NCBI RefSeq assembly: GCF_019320115.1
Contig: NC_089585.1
Coordinates: forward strand, 143,609,769 to 143,673,768
DNA from: Miscanthus floridulus
Taxonomy: Eukaryota; Streptophyta; Magnoliopsida; Poales; Poaceae
Direction: 5' to 3'
Length of the DNA: 64,000 nucleotides
Both the position numbers and the translations under genes were made by a program. This document shows, in pieces, positions 1 through 11,265 of the stretch (positions are counted from its first letter, which is position 1; the number at the start of each line of letters is the position of its first letter). The notes below the pieces were generated by a model. The model searched no databases. It saw only the letters and a program-made list of their open reading frames with translations, and was not told the DNA's origin.

Positions 1-179
1 TCATTTTCAGAATTAAAATATCCTGTATCAAGATCTCTTCCAAGTCATGATTACTTGTCATCGAATCATCTGTACAATCCCTTGATTACCGTGCGAACAG
101 TTACCATATCCACCTAAACCACCTTGACCTACATGCTCGCGGCATAGAGATAAGTCCAAAATACCCCTACTCCGAGCGG

Positions 180-190
180 CTTATAAATAG
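180..190 (+). promoter_or_regulatory. TATA box of the captured plant-mobile-domain gene
   Basis: TTATAAATAG lies about 170 bases upstream of the ATG at 353, in the same direction as the six-exon gene that follows. It suggests that the antisense gene brought, or acquired, its own promoter rather than depending on the LTR, which points the other way. Position and match support the call; activity is inferred. Confidence 0.5.
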
Positions 191-352
191 ATTTCTCTGG
201 AACGCTCGTCTTCTATCCTTATATTCCAATCTCTGGCATTCTTTCTTTCCGGCGGCGACTCCGACCAACAACTGCGCGACCTCAACCAACAAGACTTCTT
301 CTCCAGCGTCAACTTCGATTCTTTGGCCCGTGCCCCCATCTACCTCAAGATA

Positions 353-3300
353 ATGGCAATCAACTTCGACGTCCCTGCGGTTCGTTCCTCTTCCGTTACC
401 TTTTACCTCGATTCCTCTGGTCTTTGCTAGTTCATACAGTCGGTAATTTTTCTTTTCTTTTGTTCTTCGGATCCTCTAAACTTAGGAACTGCGCAACAAA
501 TTCGTTATTCCAACCGATCAGCCACATGTCCAATGCCTAGGACTAATGGGCAACCCAGATCCAACTGATCTAATTAATGCAGAGGTTAACAGAATCCCCT
601 TTAGAGCCCAAAATTTCTCTCTAAATTTATGGAAAGACACATTCCGATCTTGGCCCAAAACCACCAAAGGGTGGAAAGATTGGTACTTGAGGGTTAATAG
701 ATCGATGCAAGTATACTAGGCAGAACGGAAGCTAGACCAATGCATTAGGCTATCTATTGCCGATATGCAGAAGAATGAGTCAATGATGATTATAGCTGCT
801 TACTTCTGGTCAGACACAACAAACACTTTTATGTTTGGACATGGCCTAGCTACTCCCACACTTGCCGATGTATACATGCTCACTGGTTTGGATATTTCAA
901 CTACCGATGAAGGCTCTATCTATGGCAGAAAATCTGAATATAGGGTGAATACCCGCAACATCGGCGGTTGGACATGATACATCCAAGAATGCCAGAAGAC
1001 TAGGACAGTTAATCAGAGAGAACATGCCATATTCTTGAATATGTGGTTAGAAAAATTTATCTTCTGTGGTCGATCAGTAGAACCAACCAATGCTTTCCTC
1101 CCCGCTGCTGAACTCCTGGCCAATGGTGTAAGATTCCCTCTTGGCCGATACCTTCTGAGCTCCACTTATCATCTTCTTCATCAAGTGTCTCAGAAACTTC
1201 TGCTTGGCGAACCCATCAGCAATTTAGGAGGCCCATGGTGGTTCATCAACATGTGGCTGAATACCCATATGCACAAACAGTTGCAATGGGACTTCTTTGC
1301 CCAACAATTCCCACAAGAAATTACTGAAGACCATGTGCTTGGGGACGAGGAATCGGCAACATGCTCACCTCTCAATTTTGGTGAAGCCATAATTGTCCTT
1401 CCTGGAACAGAAGTCCATGAAGACCAGATCAGCAGATTCTTTCAAAGCTTCTACAATGGTCTTTCTCGTGATCATAGGGCCTAGGTGCCTTATATTGATG
1501 AAGAAAACAGATTCCCCCTTCTTTTCAACTTTGCCGATGACACTCTGAATCAAGATAGTGAGCTCATGATGGCTATCATTACTCCCAGGGCAATTCCAGT
1601 AAACACATTCGGTAGCGGGAAAAACACCAATATCACATATGAGTTTTACAACCCATTGGCAGTATCCCGTCAATTGGCTTTTGGGCAACTGTCAATTAAA
1701 CTTTGTTTTGCCGATGTGATCAAACCCAGAGAAACAATCACCTGCGGAACAGATTGGAACAGGGTAGTGCAACTCTCCCCCGATGCCAATACTACAAATG
1801 TCGATATATCTGTCTGGACGCCAATATCTTTCATCACCGAATCATATAAGCAATGGTGGCGAGAGTGGAGGGAACAACTGTTTGCAACATCTGCTCACAC
1901 ATATCGGCACATGATCGACCCTAAATACGCCATTCCCGATGATGCAGTAAGTTTCTTTTAGCTCCCTTTCGCTTTTTCCTTTTATATATCGGTAACTAAC
2001 TTTCTCGTGACAGGTTAACAACCCAGCACCAACTATGAGCAAAAGTGGGAAACCCTTCGATCTTTGGCCTGTTTCCCTGATATCACCGATCGGCTACAAC
2101 GCCCCCACCTTAGCTGCTTTGACTCACCAGAAGATCCGTACCAAGACCATCACCTCTAAGTCTAAATTGGCTATAGCTAGGGCCACTCCATCGGCTGCTG
2201 CTACAACCTTGGTCAAGGCATTCAAGGTAACAACCTTGTTTATTTCTACTTATGCCAATTACAAACTGTATTAACATTAATCATCAGGGGGTAAGAGCCG
2301 CTGCTAGATCATCATCGGCAATTCCTCCGATATCAAGCACCACTTCTTCTGACAAACCTTCAGAGGTATCCCTTTGATTTCACATTTTATCTATTAAATA
2401 TCATACCTTACACTTGTTTTGCAGCAACAAATGGGTACATCAGCAAGCGTACCAGATGTCCAAGCTTCACAACCAACAAGTGCCCATGCCCCCCAGCCAA
2501 CCGTTGCTGATGCCCAAGCAAAGCGCAAAGCTTTAACAGATGCCGAGGCACAGCCAAAATGACAGAAGTCCATGCCGATCCCCACATCTGCCCCAATGTC
2601 ATCGGTCATCATACCTCAAGAATCAACCACCGATGAAGTCACAGAGGATATCCCATCGGCAAGCTCAGCCGATCCTCCACATGGCATACTCTAGGCTACT
2701 TCCTCCAGTCAAGCACAGGAAATTGCCTTGAAACAGGTAAACCGATTGACCTAGTTGATTTATAATACTCATACTTATCCTTAACTGACCTCCTTTTCTT
2801 TTCCTCAGGAACAAGACTCCCCAAACAGCCTATTCTCCTTTGCCATTGACGTTTCTGACGATGATGGAGAGGAAACAAGTTCTTCCCTTGCACTAGGAAC
2901 AATATCGGCAGAAACTAAGTCCAAGTTGGAAGCTCTCCTAAACTTGTTACAGCAGGATACCGCCCAACTGGTAGATGACTCAGACCCCGCAAAGGCAATT
3001 TTCAAAACAATCTATGGCCAGGTCCCTGCCGATGTTGAAGAAGTACTCTTCTCAGCAGCCCATTTAGAAAGCCGCCAACTGCAATATCAACGGGCTGCTC
3101 AACGCGTTGCTGATAGAGCAGCTCAGGCTCAACTCAAGGAAGAGATGCTACAACTGAAACAAATTGCCGATGAGAAGCACAAGGGCATCGGCAACTTGCA
3201 GACTTCGGGCGCTGAACTTAAGCAGAAAATCTTAGATTTATCGGCAAAGAAGATGGCTCTATTGGCTGAATTGAAAGAAGTCGAGGCAGCCTTAACTCAT

Positions 3301-3504
3301 GCTCAACAAGAAGAAAGCCAGCTACCCAATGCCATCAAGGCCCTTCAGCAAGAAAGAGACACCCAGGCTCGCAAAGCCTTGGCCATGAAGAAAAAACTCA
3401 AGCCTGTGGAAGGTGCTGCCGATGAAGACATCAAAGAAATGAAGGAAGCCGACCAAATTCGCCTGCGTGCGATATTAGCTATCCAATCCTTGTTAAATTT
3501 GTAA
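353..3504 (+). pseudogene. Plant mobile domain (PMD, aminotransferase-like) gene inside retrotransposon, six exons
   Basis: A spliced reading frame runs against the direction of gag-pol. Exons fit GT-AG rules, all phase 0: 353-379, 486-1946, 2014-2226, 2288-2365, 2425-2736 and 2809-3504. Exon 2 encodes the plant mobile domain, with features such as TLADVYMLTGL, GPWWFINMWLN and the YKQWWREWRE segment near its end. The later exons are low in complexity and the last is a coiled coil rich in K, E, A and Q. Within the joined frame I see stops near 718, 976, 1482, 2562 and 2691; each is one transition from a Trp, Gln or Arg codon, so the copy is dead. The frame is also open upstream of 353. PMD proteins occur in plants both as host genes (MAIN/MAIL family) and inside transposons. 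The 3' end lies 86 bases from the end of pol, tail to tail. Confidence 0.8.
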
Positions 3505-3590
3505 ATCTTGTCTATTGCATCGGCACTTTACGAGACATTGACATCCTTGTATAATTCTAGCCGATAGGACTGTTATCGGCACTTATACTT

Positions 3591-4831
3591 TTATGCATCC
3601 ATCCAGATACTAGGGTAATATTTCTTTAAATATTTTTCATTTAACGCTCTAGGAAACATGACCCCTTCGAGGGTTTCTAGAATATATGTGTTACCAGGAA
3701 CAGACTGATTTATTCGATATGGACCTTCCCAATTAGGAGACCACTTTCCAAACTTTGAACTTTTAGTCCCAATCGGTAAAATCAATTTCCAGACCAGATC
3801 TCCATCGGTAAACTCTTTTACCTTCACCTTCTTGTCATACCATCTGGCTACTCTTCATCTTCCAACTCATCCTTCATAAGAGTATCATAATCATCGGCTG
3901 TCAGCTGATCTTGAGAACGTATTCGCCTAGAGCCAGTTTTAATTTCCCAAGGCAATACTGCGTCGTGTCCATATACTAACTGATAAGGCGTCACTTTGGT
4001 TGCACCATGATATGACATCCGATATGACCACAAGGCTTCATTTAATACTGTATGCCACCTCTTAGGATTTTCTTCAATTTTGCGCTTAATGAGTTTGATG
4101 ATCCCTTTGTTAGAAGCCTCAGCCTGACTATTAGCTTGAGCATAATATGGAGAAGAATTTAAAATTTTAATTCCCATACCTACAGCAAACTCATCAAATT
4201 CTCCTAATATAAACATAGTGCGCTGATCGGTAGTGATAGTCTGAGGAATACCAAATCGGTAAACAATATGCTCTTTCACAAAATTGATCATATTAGCCGA
4301 TGTCACCCTTTTTAAAGGAATTGCCTCAACCCATTTTATGAAATAATCGGTAGCAACCAGAATAAATTTATGTCCTTTGCTCGATGGCGGATAAATCTGA
4401 CCAATAAGATCGATAGCCCATCCCCGGAACGGCCAAGGTTTGATTATAGGGTTCATAGCTGATGCAGGTGCTCTTTGAATATTATCAAACTTTTGACACC
4501 CCTGACATCCTTTAAAATATTTAAAACAATCTTCAAGAATAGTTGGCCAAAAGTATCCATTCCTTCTGATCATCCACTTCATCTTGAAAGCCGATTGATG
4601 CGCCCCACACACTCCTTCATGAATTTCACCCATCAAGCTTTTCGATTCATCACTGCTAACACACCTAAGTAAAACTCCATCTATAGTTCGATAATATAAT
4701 TCATCATCGAGGAGCACATACTTGGTAGCTTGGAATCTTATATGTCTTTCAACCTTTTTATATGGATCCTTTAAACAATCGGCAATCTCCTTCCTCCAGT
4801 CATCGGTATCAACTGCTGATGTTAGTACTTC
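3591..4831 (-). pseudogene. Integrase of element I
   Basis: The reading frame continues from the RT/RNase H ORF after a TAG stop at 4832. The zinc-binding part has HEGVCGAH and CQGCQKF. The DDE core shows WAIDLIG, TTDQ and QAEASNKGI with both aspartates and the glutamate present. The core frame ends at 3848. The C-terminal part (KVKEFTDGDLVWK, then WEGPYRI) is in another frame from about 3847 to 3591, so a small deletion or frameshift lies near 3845. The protein would insert the cDNA into the genome. Its end is 86 bases from the end of the opposing PMD gene. Confidence 0.9.
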
Positions 4832-6637
4832 CTAAATAGGTTGATACCCTGAAGCATGCTGAGCTAATCGATTAGCCTCCTCATTATGCAGTCGAGAAAC
4901 ATGTTCAAGATGAAAATCTCTAAATCCTTTCAACAGTTGTAAACACCTTTCATAATACGAAATCAAAACTTCGCTTCGGCATTCATAAATCCCAGCCAAT
5001 TGATTTATAACTAGCATAGAATCACCAAAGATTTCAACAGCATCGGCACGTATCTCCTTCAGCAATTCTAACCCTTTTATCAAGGCTTGGTATTCAGCCT
5101 GATTATTTGTCGACGTAGCAACAATCGGCAATGAAAACTCATACTTCCTTCCTTGAGGTGAAATCAACACAATGCCGATACCTGCTCCTTCGCCACATGT
5201 GGACCCATTGAAGAAAAGTGTCCAAGGAGCAACCTCCAGAGAGTCCACTGTGTTACAATGCTGAGTGACAAAATCAGCCATAACCTGCCCCTTAACTGCC
5301 TTAGTCGATTTGTAACGTAGTTCAAATTCTGATAATGCTAAAATCCACTTGCCGATTCTACCACTTAATATCGGCATCGACAGCATATACTTGACTACGT
5401 CGTCCTTGCATATGACCGTACATTCGGCAGATAACAGATAATGTCTTAATTTGACACAAGAAAAGTATAAACACAGACATAATTTTTCGATGGCCGAATA
5501 CCTCGTCTCAGCATCCACTAGTCTTCTGCTCAAATAATAAATAACACGCTCTTTCCCTTCAAATTCTTGAATAAGAGCTGAACCGATAATGGTATCATCA
5601 GTTGACAAATACAACCTGAAAGGTTTCCCGTGTTGAGGTGGAACTAGCACTGGAGGATTTGTCAAATATTTTTTAATCTCATCTAGGGCTAACTGCTGCT
5701 CAGCTCCCCATACAAATTCCTGATCGGCCTTCAATTTAAGTAATGGGCTGAAAGCTTTGATCCTTCCCGACAGATTAGATATGAATCTTCTAATGAAATT
5801 AATCTTACCGATCAAAGATTGCAATTTAGTTTTAGTGGCAGGAGCAACCACCTTGTTAATTGCATCAATAGACTTCCTACTGATTTCGATGCCCCGCTGA
5901 TGCACCATAAAACCAAAAAATTGACCTGCCGATACACCAAATGCGCATTTATTAGGATTCATCTTCAACCCATGCTTCCTTGTGCACTCTAATATTTTTC
6001 GTAAATCGGCTAGATGTTTTGTGATATCTCCAGACTTAATCACTATGTCATCAATGTAGATCTCCACTAATGTGCTGATGTATTCATGAAAAATAAAGTT
6101 CATAGCTCTTTGATAAGTAGCGCTGGCATTTTTTAAACCAAACGTCATGACTACCCACTCAAACAACCCTACATGACCTAGACATCTGAAAGCAGTCTTG
6201 GGAATATCTTCTTCTGCCATGAATATTTGATTGTAACCTGCATTACCATCTATGAAGCTGATAATTTGATGTCCGGCTGCAGCATCAATCAACAAATCAG
6301 CAATCGGCATTGGATAGCCATCCATCGGTGTGGCTTTGTTAAGATTCCTGAAATCAATACAAACATAAAGTTTTCCATTTTTCTTATAAACAGGAACCAC
6401 ATTAGAGATCCACTCTGCATATCGACACTGCCGAATAAACTTTGCCTCAATTAATTTAGTTATTTCGGCCTTAATGTCAGGAAGTATATTAGGGTTGCAT
6501 CGGCGCGCTGGCTGCTGATGTGGCCGAAATCCAGATTTGATAGGTAACCGATGTTCAACTATCGATCGGTCTAATCCAGGCATTTCAGTATAATCCCAAG
6601 CAAAACAATCTTTATACTCTTTTAACAAATCAGTCAT
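4832..6637 (-). CDS. Reverse transcriptase, RNase H and second (archaeal-type) RNase H of element I
   Basis: This uninterrupted 601-codon segment of pol has RT motifs VCIDFRNLNKAT (about residues 92-103) and YIDD at 194-197. A degenerate RNase H follows (about 340-405, with RVIYYLSRRL and HYLLSAE). A second RNase H starts near 470 with FFNGSTCGEGAGIG, TNNQAEYQAL and GDSMLVINQL. In the second RNase H the first catalytic residue, usually Asp in FFDGS, reads Asn, a G-to-A change that should reduce or abolish activity. Two RNase H domains in this order define the Tat group. It is one piece of a polyprotein: the frame continues into integrase after one stop, and there are stops upstream, so the ORF is real but not functional alone. 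Confidence 0.93.
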   Translation of the reverse strand: MTDLLKEYKDCFAWDYTEMPGLDRSIVEHRLPIKSGFRPHQQPARRCNPNILPDIKAEITKLIEAKFIRQCRYAEWISNVVPVYKKNGKLYVCIDFRNLNKATPMDGYPMPIADLLIDAAAGHQIISFIDGNAGYNQIFMAEEDIPKTAFRCLGHVGLFEWVVMTFGLKNASATYQRAMNFIFHEYISTLVEIYIDDIVIKSGDITKHLADLRKILECTRKHGLKMNPNKCAFGVSAGQFFGFMVHQRGIEISRKSIDAINKVVAPATKTKLQSLIGKINFIRRFISNLSGRIKAFSPLLKLKADQEFVWGAEQQLALDEIKKYLTNPPVLVPPQHGKPFRLYLSTDDTIIGSALIQEFEGKERVIYYLSRRLVDAETRYSAIEKLCLCLYFSCVKLRHYLLSAECTVICKDDVVKYMLSMPILSGRIGKWILALSEFELRYKSTKAVKGQVMADFVTQHCNTVDSLEVAPWTLFFNGSTCGEGAGIGIVLISPQGRKYEFSLPIVATSTNNQAEYQALIKGLELLKEIRADAVEIFGDSMLVINQLAGIYECRSEVLISYYERCLQLLKGFRDFHLEHVSRLHNEEANRLAQHASGYQPI

Positions 6638-6777
6638 TTACTGCTTACACTTGGAATCTAACTTAGCACTAATAAAAGTAGGTCTTGGCCTATCGCCATC
6701 ACTAATATCTACTTCTACTAAATCGTCTGCCGATGTGAACCCTTGACCTAATTTTCCATCATCGGCAAACCTATCCA

Positions 6778-7443
6778 TTAAAACTCTCCTTCATAGCCGA
6801 CTGCTTGGATCGGTGGAATTTCATAATCAGTAACTCTAAGGAACTCTTTTTCCCAAACTTCTCCTAATATGCACTTAGTTCGCTCATAAGTATCTGTTTC
6901 TGCCGATGCAATGATATAAGAAGAATCACCAGGGACAAACTCAATCTTATCCCTAATCCATTGTACGAGGCATTGATGCATTGTAGAAGGAACACAACAA
7001 TTAGCATGAATCCAATCCCTCCCTAGAAGCAGATTATATGCACCCTTGCCATTAACAACAAAGAACATCGTCGGCAAGGTTTTACTGCCAATAGTCAATT
7101 CAACACATACCGCCCCTTTAGCCGGTGACACATTGCCTTCAAAATCCTTCAGCATCATATCGGTTTTGGCCAAATCTTGATCTCCCTTACCAAGTTTCCG
7201 ATACATCACATAAGGCATAATATTAATCGCAGCCCCTCCGTCGATAAGTATATTAGATACAGGCTGTCCATCAACTCTACCTTTCACAAACAAAGCCTTA
7301 AGATGCTGTCTCTCGTCATCAGTAGGTTTCTCAAAAACTGCCATCATTGGATCTAGTGTCAACTGAGCTACTTGATCAGAGAGAACAACTTCTTCCACAT
7401 TATTAGATAGTGCCAAAAACTCCATCGGCAACATGAATATCAT
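6778..7443 (-). CDS. Aspartic protease region of element I
   Basis: This is a 221-codon open stretch on the minus strand between the gag linker and RT. The active-site segment reads ILIDGGAAINIMPY with Asp68, the DGG form common in plant Tat and Athila proteases in place of DSG or DTG. It is followed by LLLGRDWIHAN, the typical flap and hydrophobic end. The domain would process the Gag-Pol polyprotein. A stop separates it from the linker ORF upstream (7483), and about 140 bases without a long frame separate it from RT, so it is part of a broken polyprotein. Confidence 0.85.
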   Translation of the reverse strand: MIFMLPMEFLALSNNVEEVVLSDQVAQLTLDPMMAVFEKPTDDERQHLKALFVKGRVDGQPVSNILIDGGAAINIMPYVMYRKLGKGDQDLAKTDMMLKDFEGNVSPAKGAVCVELTIGSKTLPTMFFVVNGKGAYNLLLGRDWIHANCCVPSTMHQCLVQWIRDKIEFVPGDSSYIIASAETDTYERTKCILGEVWEKEFLRVTDYEIPPIQAVGYEGEF

Positions 7444-7482
7444 ATTAACATCTGCCGATGGACCCTTATTTTTGTGTTTTAC

Positions 7483-8061
7483 CTACCACTGCTGATGACC
7501 GGACCTCTCATTGGAAGAATTTTCCTCTCGGTATAAATCCTCCTGATGCTCACGTTGCATCCTCCTTCTCTGTGTCTTTGTCAGACCCTTCGGGCACCAT
7601 TGAGGAAACTTGGTTTTCCAAACCGGCTGATAACAGGTCCTAGTTGATTCTACACGGCGTATACTAGGATCCCTGTAGAATATTTCTTCATCGGGAATTC
7701 TTGCGTTTGCCACCTCCTCAAGCTCCTCTTGATTCCTTGGAAAATATCCAGCGCGTTTACCAAGCCTCTCATGTACACTTAGTCTGCCCCCCAGCCGATC
7801 ATGCACTGATGCTCTGCCTCTGATCGGCTCATTAATAAATAAACCATGATCGCTAGGTTGAAACCTCCTTTCTGACCGATTGACCCCATAATAACCATTG
7901 CACTCAGGGCAATTTTCAACAGTTGGCAATTTAATACCTTCTTCCCAGCAATGGATGAAAAACAGGCACCTCCAACGATCTTTATGCCAATGCCATTCTT
8001 CCCGACGTCTCTCTTCTTGCTGTTGTCGATATCGGTCATTTCGCTGACGCCAACTCTCTTG
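7483..8061 (-). pseudogene. Gag-Pol linker with second Cys/His cluster, element I
   Basis: On the minus strand the residues FIHCWEEGIKLPT and NCPECNGYYG form a Cys/His cluster, followed by HDRLGGRLSVHERLG and WCPKGLTKTQRRRMQRE. This arrangement between the Gag zinc knuckle and the protease is familiar in grass Tat elements, although its job is not known to me. The frame is interrupted: the 5' part (about 8039 to 7930) and the 3' part (7929 to 7483) are in different frames. Confidence 0.6.
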
Positions 8062-10454
8062 CTACCTTCGATGGGTAATCACAATGCCAGGTCGAGGAGG
8101 ATTTTTGGAACTACTGCTTTCTCCTAGCAAACCCTTACTTTTTGCATCATTGGTAGTTATCCGATGTTGGGGATCCACTGATGCGTTTTTCTCAGCAGCC
8201 TCTGACGTCAATACCTTGGTCTTCCCTTTAGCCTCCAACATATTTGCTGGAAAAGGGTGTTGATCAATTTTCATCGGCTTCTAGGCCTTGGAAGTACCAA
8301 ACTTAATTCTCCCAGATTCAATAGCCGATTGTAACTGTTGCCTGAACACCTTGCACTCATTTGTACTGTGTGAAGTTGCATTGTGCCATTTGCAGTACAA
8401 GATCTTCTTCAACTCTTCTGCCGATGGGATCACATGATTAGGTGACAGCTTAATTTGGCCCTCTTGAAGCAGAAGATCAAATATTTTGTCGGCCTTGGTG
8501 ATATCAAAGGTAAACTTTTCTGGCTCTTTTTGACCAAAGGGACAAGATATCGGCTTTTTATTCTTAACCCACTCAGCTAAGCCGATAACTGGTTCTTCAT
8601 CAGAATCAGAATCTCCTACTTCTTCAACAAATGATACATTTTACTCCAATTCTTTTTAGGTTCAAAAACCCTAGTATCTTGATTAGAGATCCTTTGCACG
8701 AGATGACTGAGGCTTTCAAATTCCTGAGAAGCATACCTGTCTTTGAGATGTGGCAATAACCCTTGGAAAGCCAAATCGGCAAGCTGTCGATCATCCAGCA
8801 CCAGGCTGTAGCACTTATTTTTTACATCTCGTAGTCTTTGCACAAAGCTTTCTACCAATTCATCATTACGCTGTCTCAATTTTACTAAATTGGTAAGCTT
8901 CTTTTCATGAATTCAGGCAAAGAAATACTTATGAAATTGTTTTTCTAGATCAGCCCAAGTAATAATAGAATTTGGTGGTAATGAAATGAACCATGTAAAT
9001 GCCGATCCAGACAAAGATGATGAAAATAATCGAACTCTTAATTCATCTCTACTACCAGCCTCTCCACATTGAATAATGAAGCGATTGACGTGTTCCATTA
9101 TTGATGTATCATCTTGCCTAGAGAATTTAGTGAAATCTGGTACCTTGTACCGATTTGGAAGAGGAATTAAATCATATGCAGGGGGGTAAGGAGTCCGATA
9201 AGAATAAGTATTGACCTTGGGCTTTATCCCAAATTGATCCTTCATAATTTCTGCTATCTTATCGGCCCAAAAAGCACCAGCCTCCTTCTGACGAACTGGC
9301 TAAATTTCTACAGGAGGTACCTGCTGATATCCCTCCACATATCTTTGTGGCCCACGATCTCCAGCAATCGGCATATTTGCCGTTACTTGTGGTCCATTAA
9401 CCTGCTGGAAAAGATTCATCGGCTGAGCTGCCAATGCTTGATTCTGGAAACCAGCTTGCATATGACCTTGTTGAACCCCTGCAACCTGCTGATTTTGCTG
9501 AACTGTATGTTGAACAGGTAACTGTCCTGGCCAACTATTATTAGAACTCATCGGTACAAAACTTACCGATGGCTGGTAATTTGCTTACATTGTTGGATAA
9601 TTATAATCAGCTTGAGGCATGAACTGAACCCCAGTTTGACTCATAGCAGGGGCTTTCTGCTGCATCGGCAGTAAGCTTGCCGATGGACTTGAATTGGGTG
9701 TTTGAACCAAAGACATCTGGAAACCTCCTAGAGTTGGTTGCACAGTAGTTGCTGTGGCATATTGAGGCACTTGAGCCATCGGCGAAACAGCCGATGGTAT
9801 AGGAGCTTTTCCTACTGCGTCAAATACTTGAGGTAACCTAGGATTGAAAGCAGAGGACTCCGGAGGCATACCATATCCCCACTAATTAGCAGGAATCTGG
9901 CTATTCTGAGACACAGGGCCTGACATAGCTGATGCCGATAGATCTGTATTAAGCTGAACTCGTCCTCCTGGTAGTACTGGATCTGATCGTATCGGTGTAG
10001 ATTGAATATTAGGTAAGCCTGCCGATACTGGAGGAGAAGTAACTTCTGTACCCACAACGGCCGAGGGAGCCGATGGAGTATTAACAGATACCGGCCCTAG
10101 TTGATGATAGGCAGGCCCAACATAATGCGGTGCCGTTTGTCCTTCTTTGAGAGTTCAAACCACAGCATTATGAACAGTATTGGACAACACATTGGAATGA
10201 TTAATTAAAGCATGATTTACTGCAGAATTAACCATCTCTTGAAGTTTACCAGGATTGGAGTCAAAGGTAACCTGCCGAGGCAATGGCAAATCTTGCTTCT
10301 AGATGACTTGTCCACTCTTGTTCAGGCTAAACGATTTTAGACAAAGTTGTCTGTATTCTTCTATAGCTTTTTCCATAGCCTGCCTCTGCTCTTCCTTAAG
10401 ATCTTCTTCTGATACCGCGATAATGTTCTCTGAATTGATCTCAGAATTGAACAT
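8062..10454 (-). pseudogene. Gag of element I, with long Gln/Pro-rich N-terminal part
   Basis: The first ATG after the primer-binding region is at 10454. The frame runs through a Gln, Pro and Met-rich region (about 10300 to 9300). It then enters the capsid-like retrotransposon gag domain (9245-8640; FTKFSRQDDTSIMEHVNRF, FTWFISLPPNSI, SFVQRLRDVKNKC) and, after a frame change near 8640, a zinc-knuckle-like segment CKWHNATSHSTNEC near 8385. At least six in-frame stops occur (near 10300, 10155, 9880, 9590, 9300 and 8913) and another at 8284. Each is one transition from Trp, Gln or Arg codons. The protein would form the particle; this copy cannot. Confidence 0.85.
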
Positions 10455-10473
10455 ATTGATTGGATTGATTAGT

Positions 10474-10492
10474 CCCACCGAGTATGCCAAAA
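10474..10492 (-). other. Probable primer-binding site of element I
   Basis: Four to five bases inside the LTR edge, the minus strand reads TTTGGCATACTCGGTGGGAC. The form (TTGGC, spacer, GGTGGG) and position match the primer-binding region of related grass Tat elements. I did not assign the tRNA. Confidence 0.5.
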
Positions 10493-10496
10493 GATG

Positions 10497-11265
10497 TGTT
10501 GATGCAAAAGTAGATCTGCAAACACAAAGGGCTAATACCCGAGTCGATATCCAAAGCGTGCCAATCGATTTGACCTGTTAATCGACAAGAATGAAGATAC
10601 GAGCACTTTGGTCCTGACAACAGCGATACGCCCGGAAGCCACGGCCAAGAGGTACTCACGCGGAACTCGAGAATCACCGAAAGTCGCACTAAAGCTATGC
10701 AACTCGCCGAATCAATGAGAACTCGTGAAAAGGGAAAATATGCAAATTGACGAAATCGCCGAAAAGTAAGTAGATGCAAAATAGGAGTAAAAATTGGTTT
10801 TTGATATTGATCGATATATATTTTACATTGCCCTTCAATCCATATTTATACCCTGATCTAAAGAGACATAACCAAACATAACTAGGACACCAAATCCATA
10901 CCTAAGGAAATACGTGACTCTTACATGAATCATATTCTAATAAATACATAAAAGGAAATCAACTCCTATCTATTTCCCTGTCCGCCTCAATTACGATGAA
11001 AATCTCACCGACCTCCTCTCCATCGGCATACTTCCTGTTTCATCGGCAGTAGTCTTCAAACCTTCCTTCATCGGCATCGACAATAATACCTCCAACCTCA
11101 TCGGCAACGCCCGAGTCTAAATCAACCTTTCCATCGATCACCACCAATCATCGGCAACCATCTTTACAAGCTGACTTTCATCGGCTGTCAGCGTATACAG
11201 TAACTTTCCTCCTACCGATTAGTCCACTCCGATTATTTTGACATGTGCAAAAAATGGTGTCAACA
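10497..11265 (-). repeat. 5' LTR of element I (769 bp)
   Basis: On the minus strand it starts TGTTGACACC (11265) and ends GCATCAACA (10497), giving the TGTTGA/TCAACA inverted termini expected of an LTR. A TATA box (TATAAATATGG, about 10851-10841) would start transcription toward gag. The U3 side holds a cluster of six ATCGGC motifs between 11000 and 11190. The partner LTR is outside the window. Confidence 0.85.

Larger units (their letters stand above)
1..11265 (-). mobile_element. Ty3/gypsy retrotransposon, Tat lineage (element I), 3' LTR outside the window
   Basis: Read on the minus strand the order is LTR (11265-10497), primer-binding region, gag, protease, RT, RNase H, second RNase H and integrase (to 3591). 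This is followed by a long 3' region holding a plus-strand gene. A second RNase H of the NNQAEY type after the RT-linked RNase H is characteristic of the Tat lineage. Every ORF carries premature stops or frame breaks, so this copy cannot make its proteins. It is inserted into element II: the LTR edge at 11265 cuts directly into the antisense gene of that element. The 3' LTR lies left of base 1, so target duplication and LTR divergence cannot be measured here. GCCGAT/ATCGGC motifs are dense over the whole element. Confidence 0.9.

Noticed and set aside
353..10454. All premature stops as proof of methyl-C deamination
   Set aside because: Every stop codon is one transition from Trp, Gln or Arg codons, so the pattern alone proves nothing without comparing sister copies.
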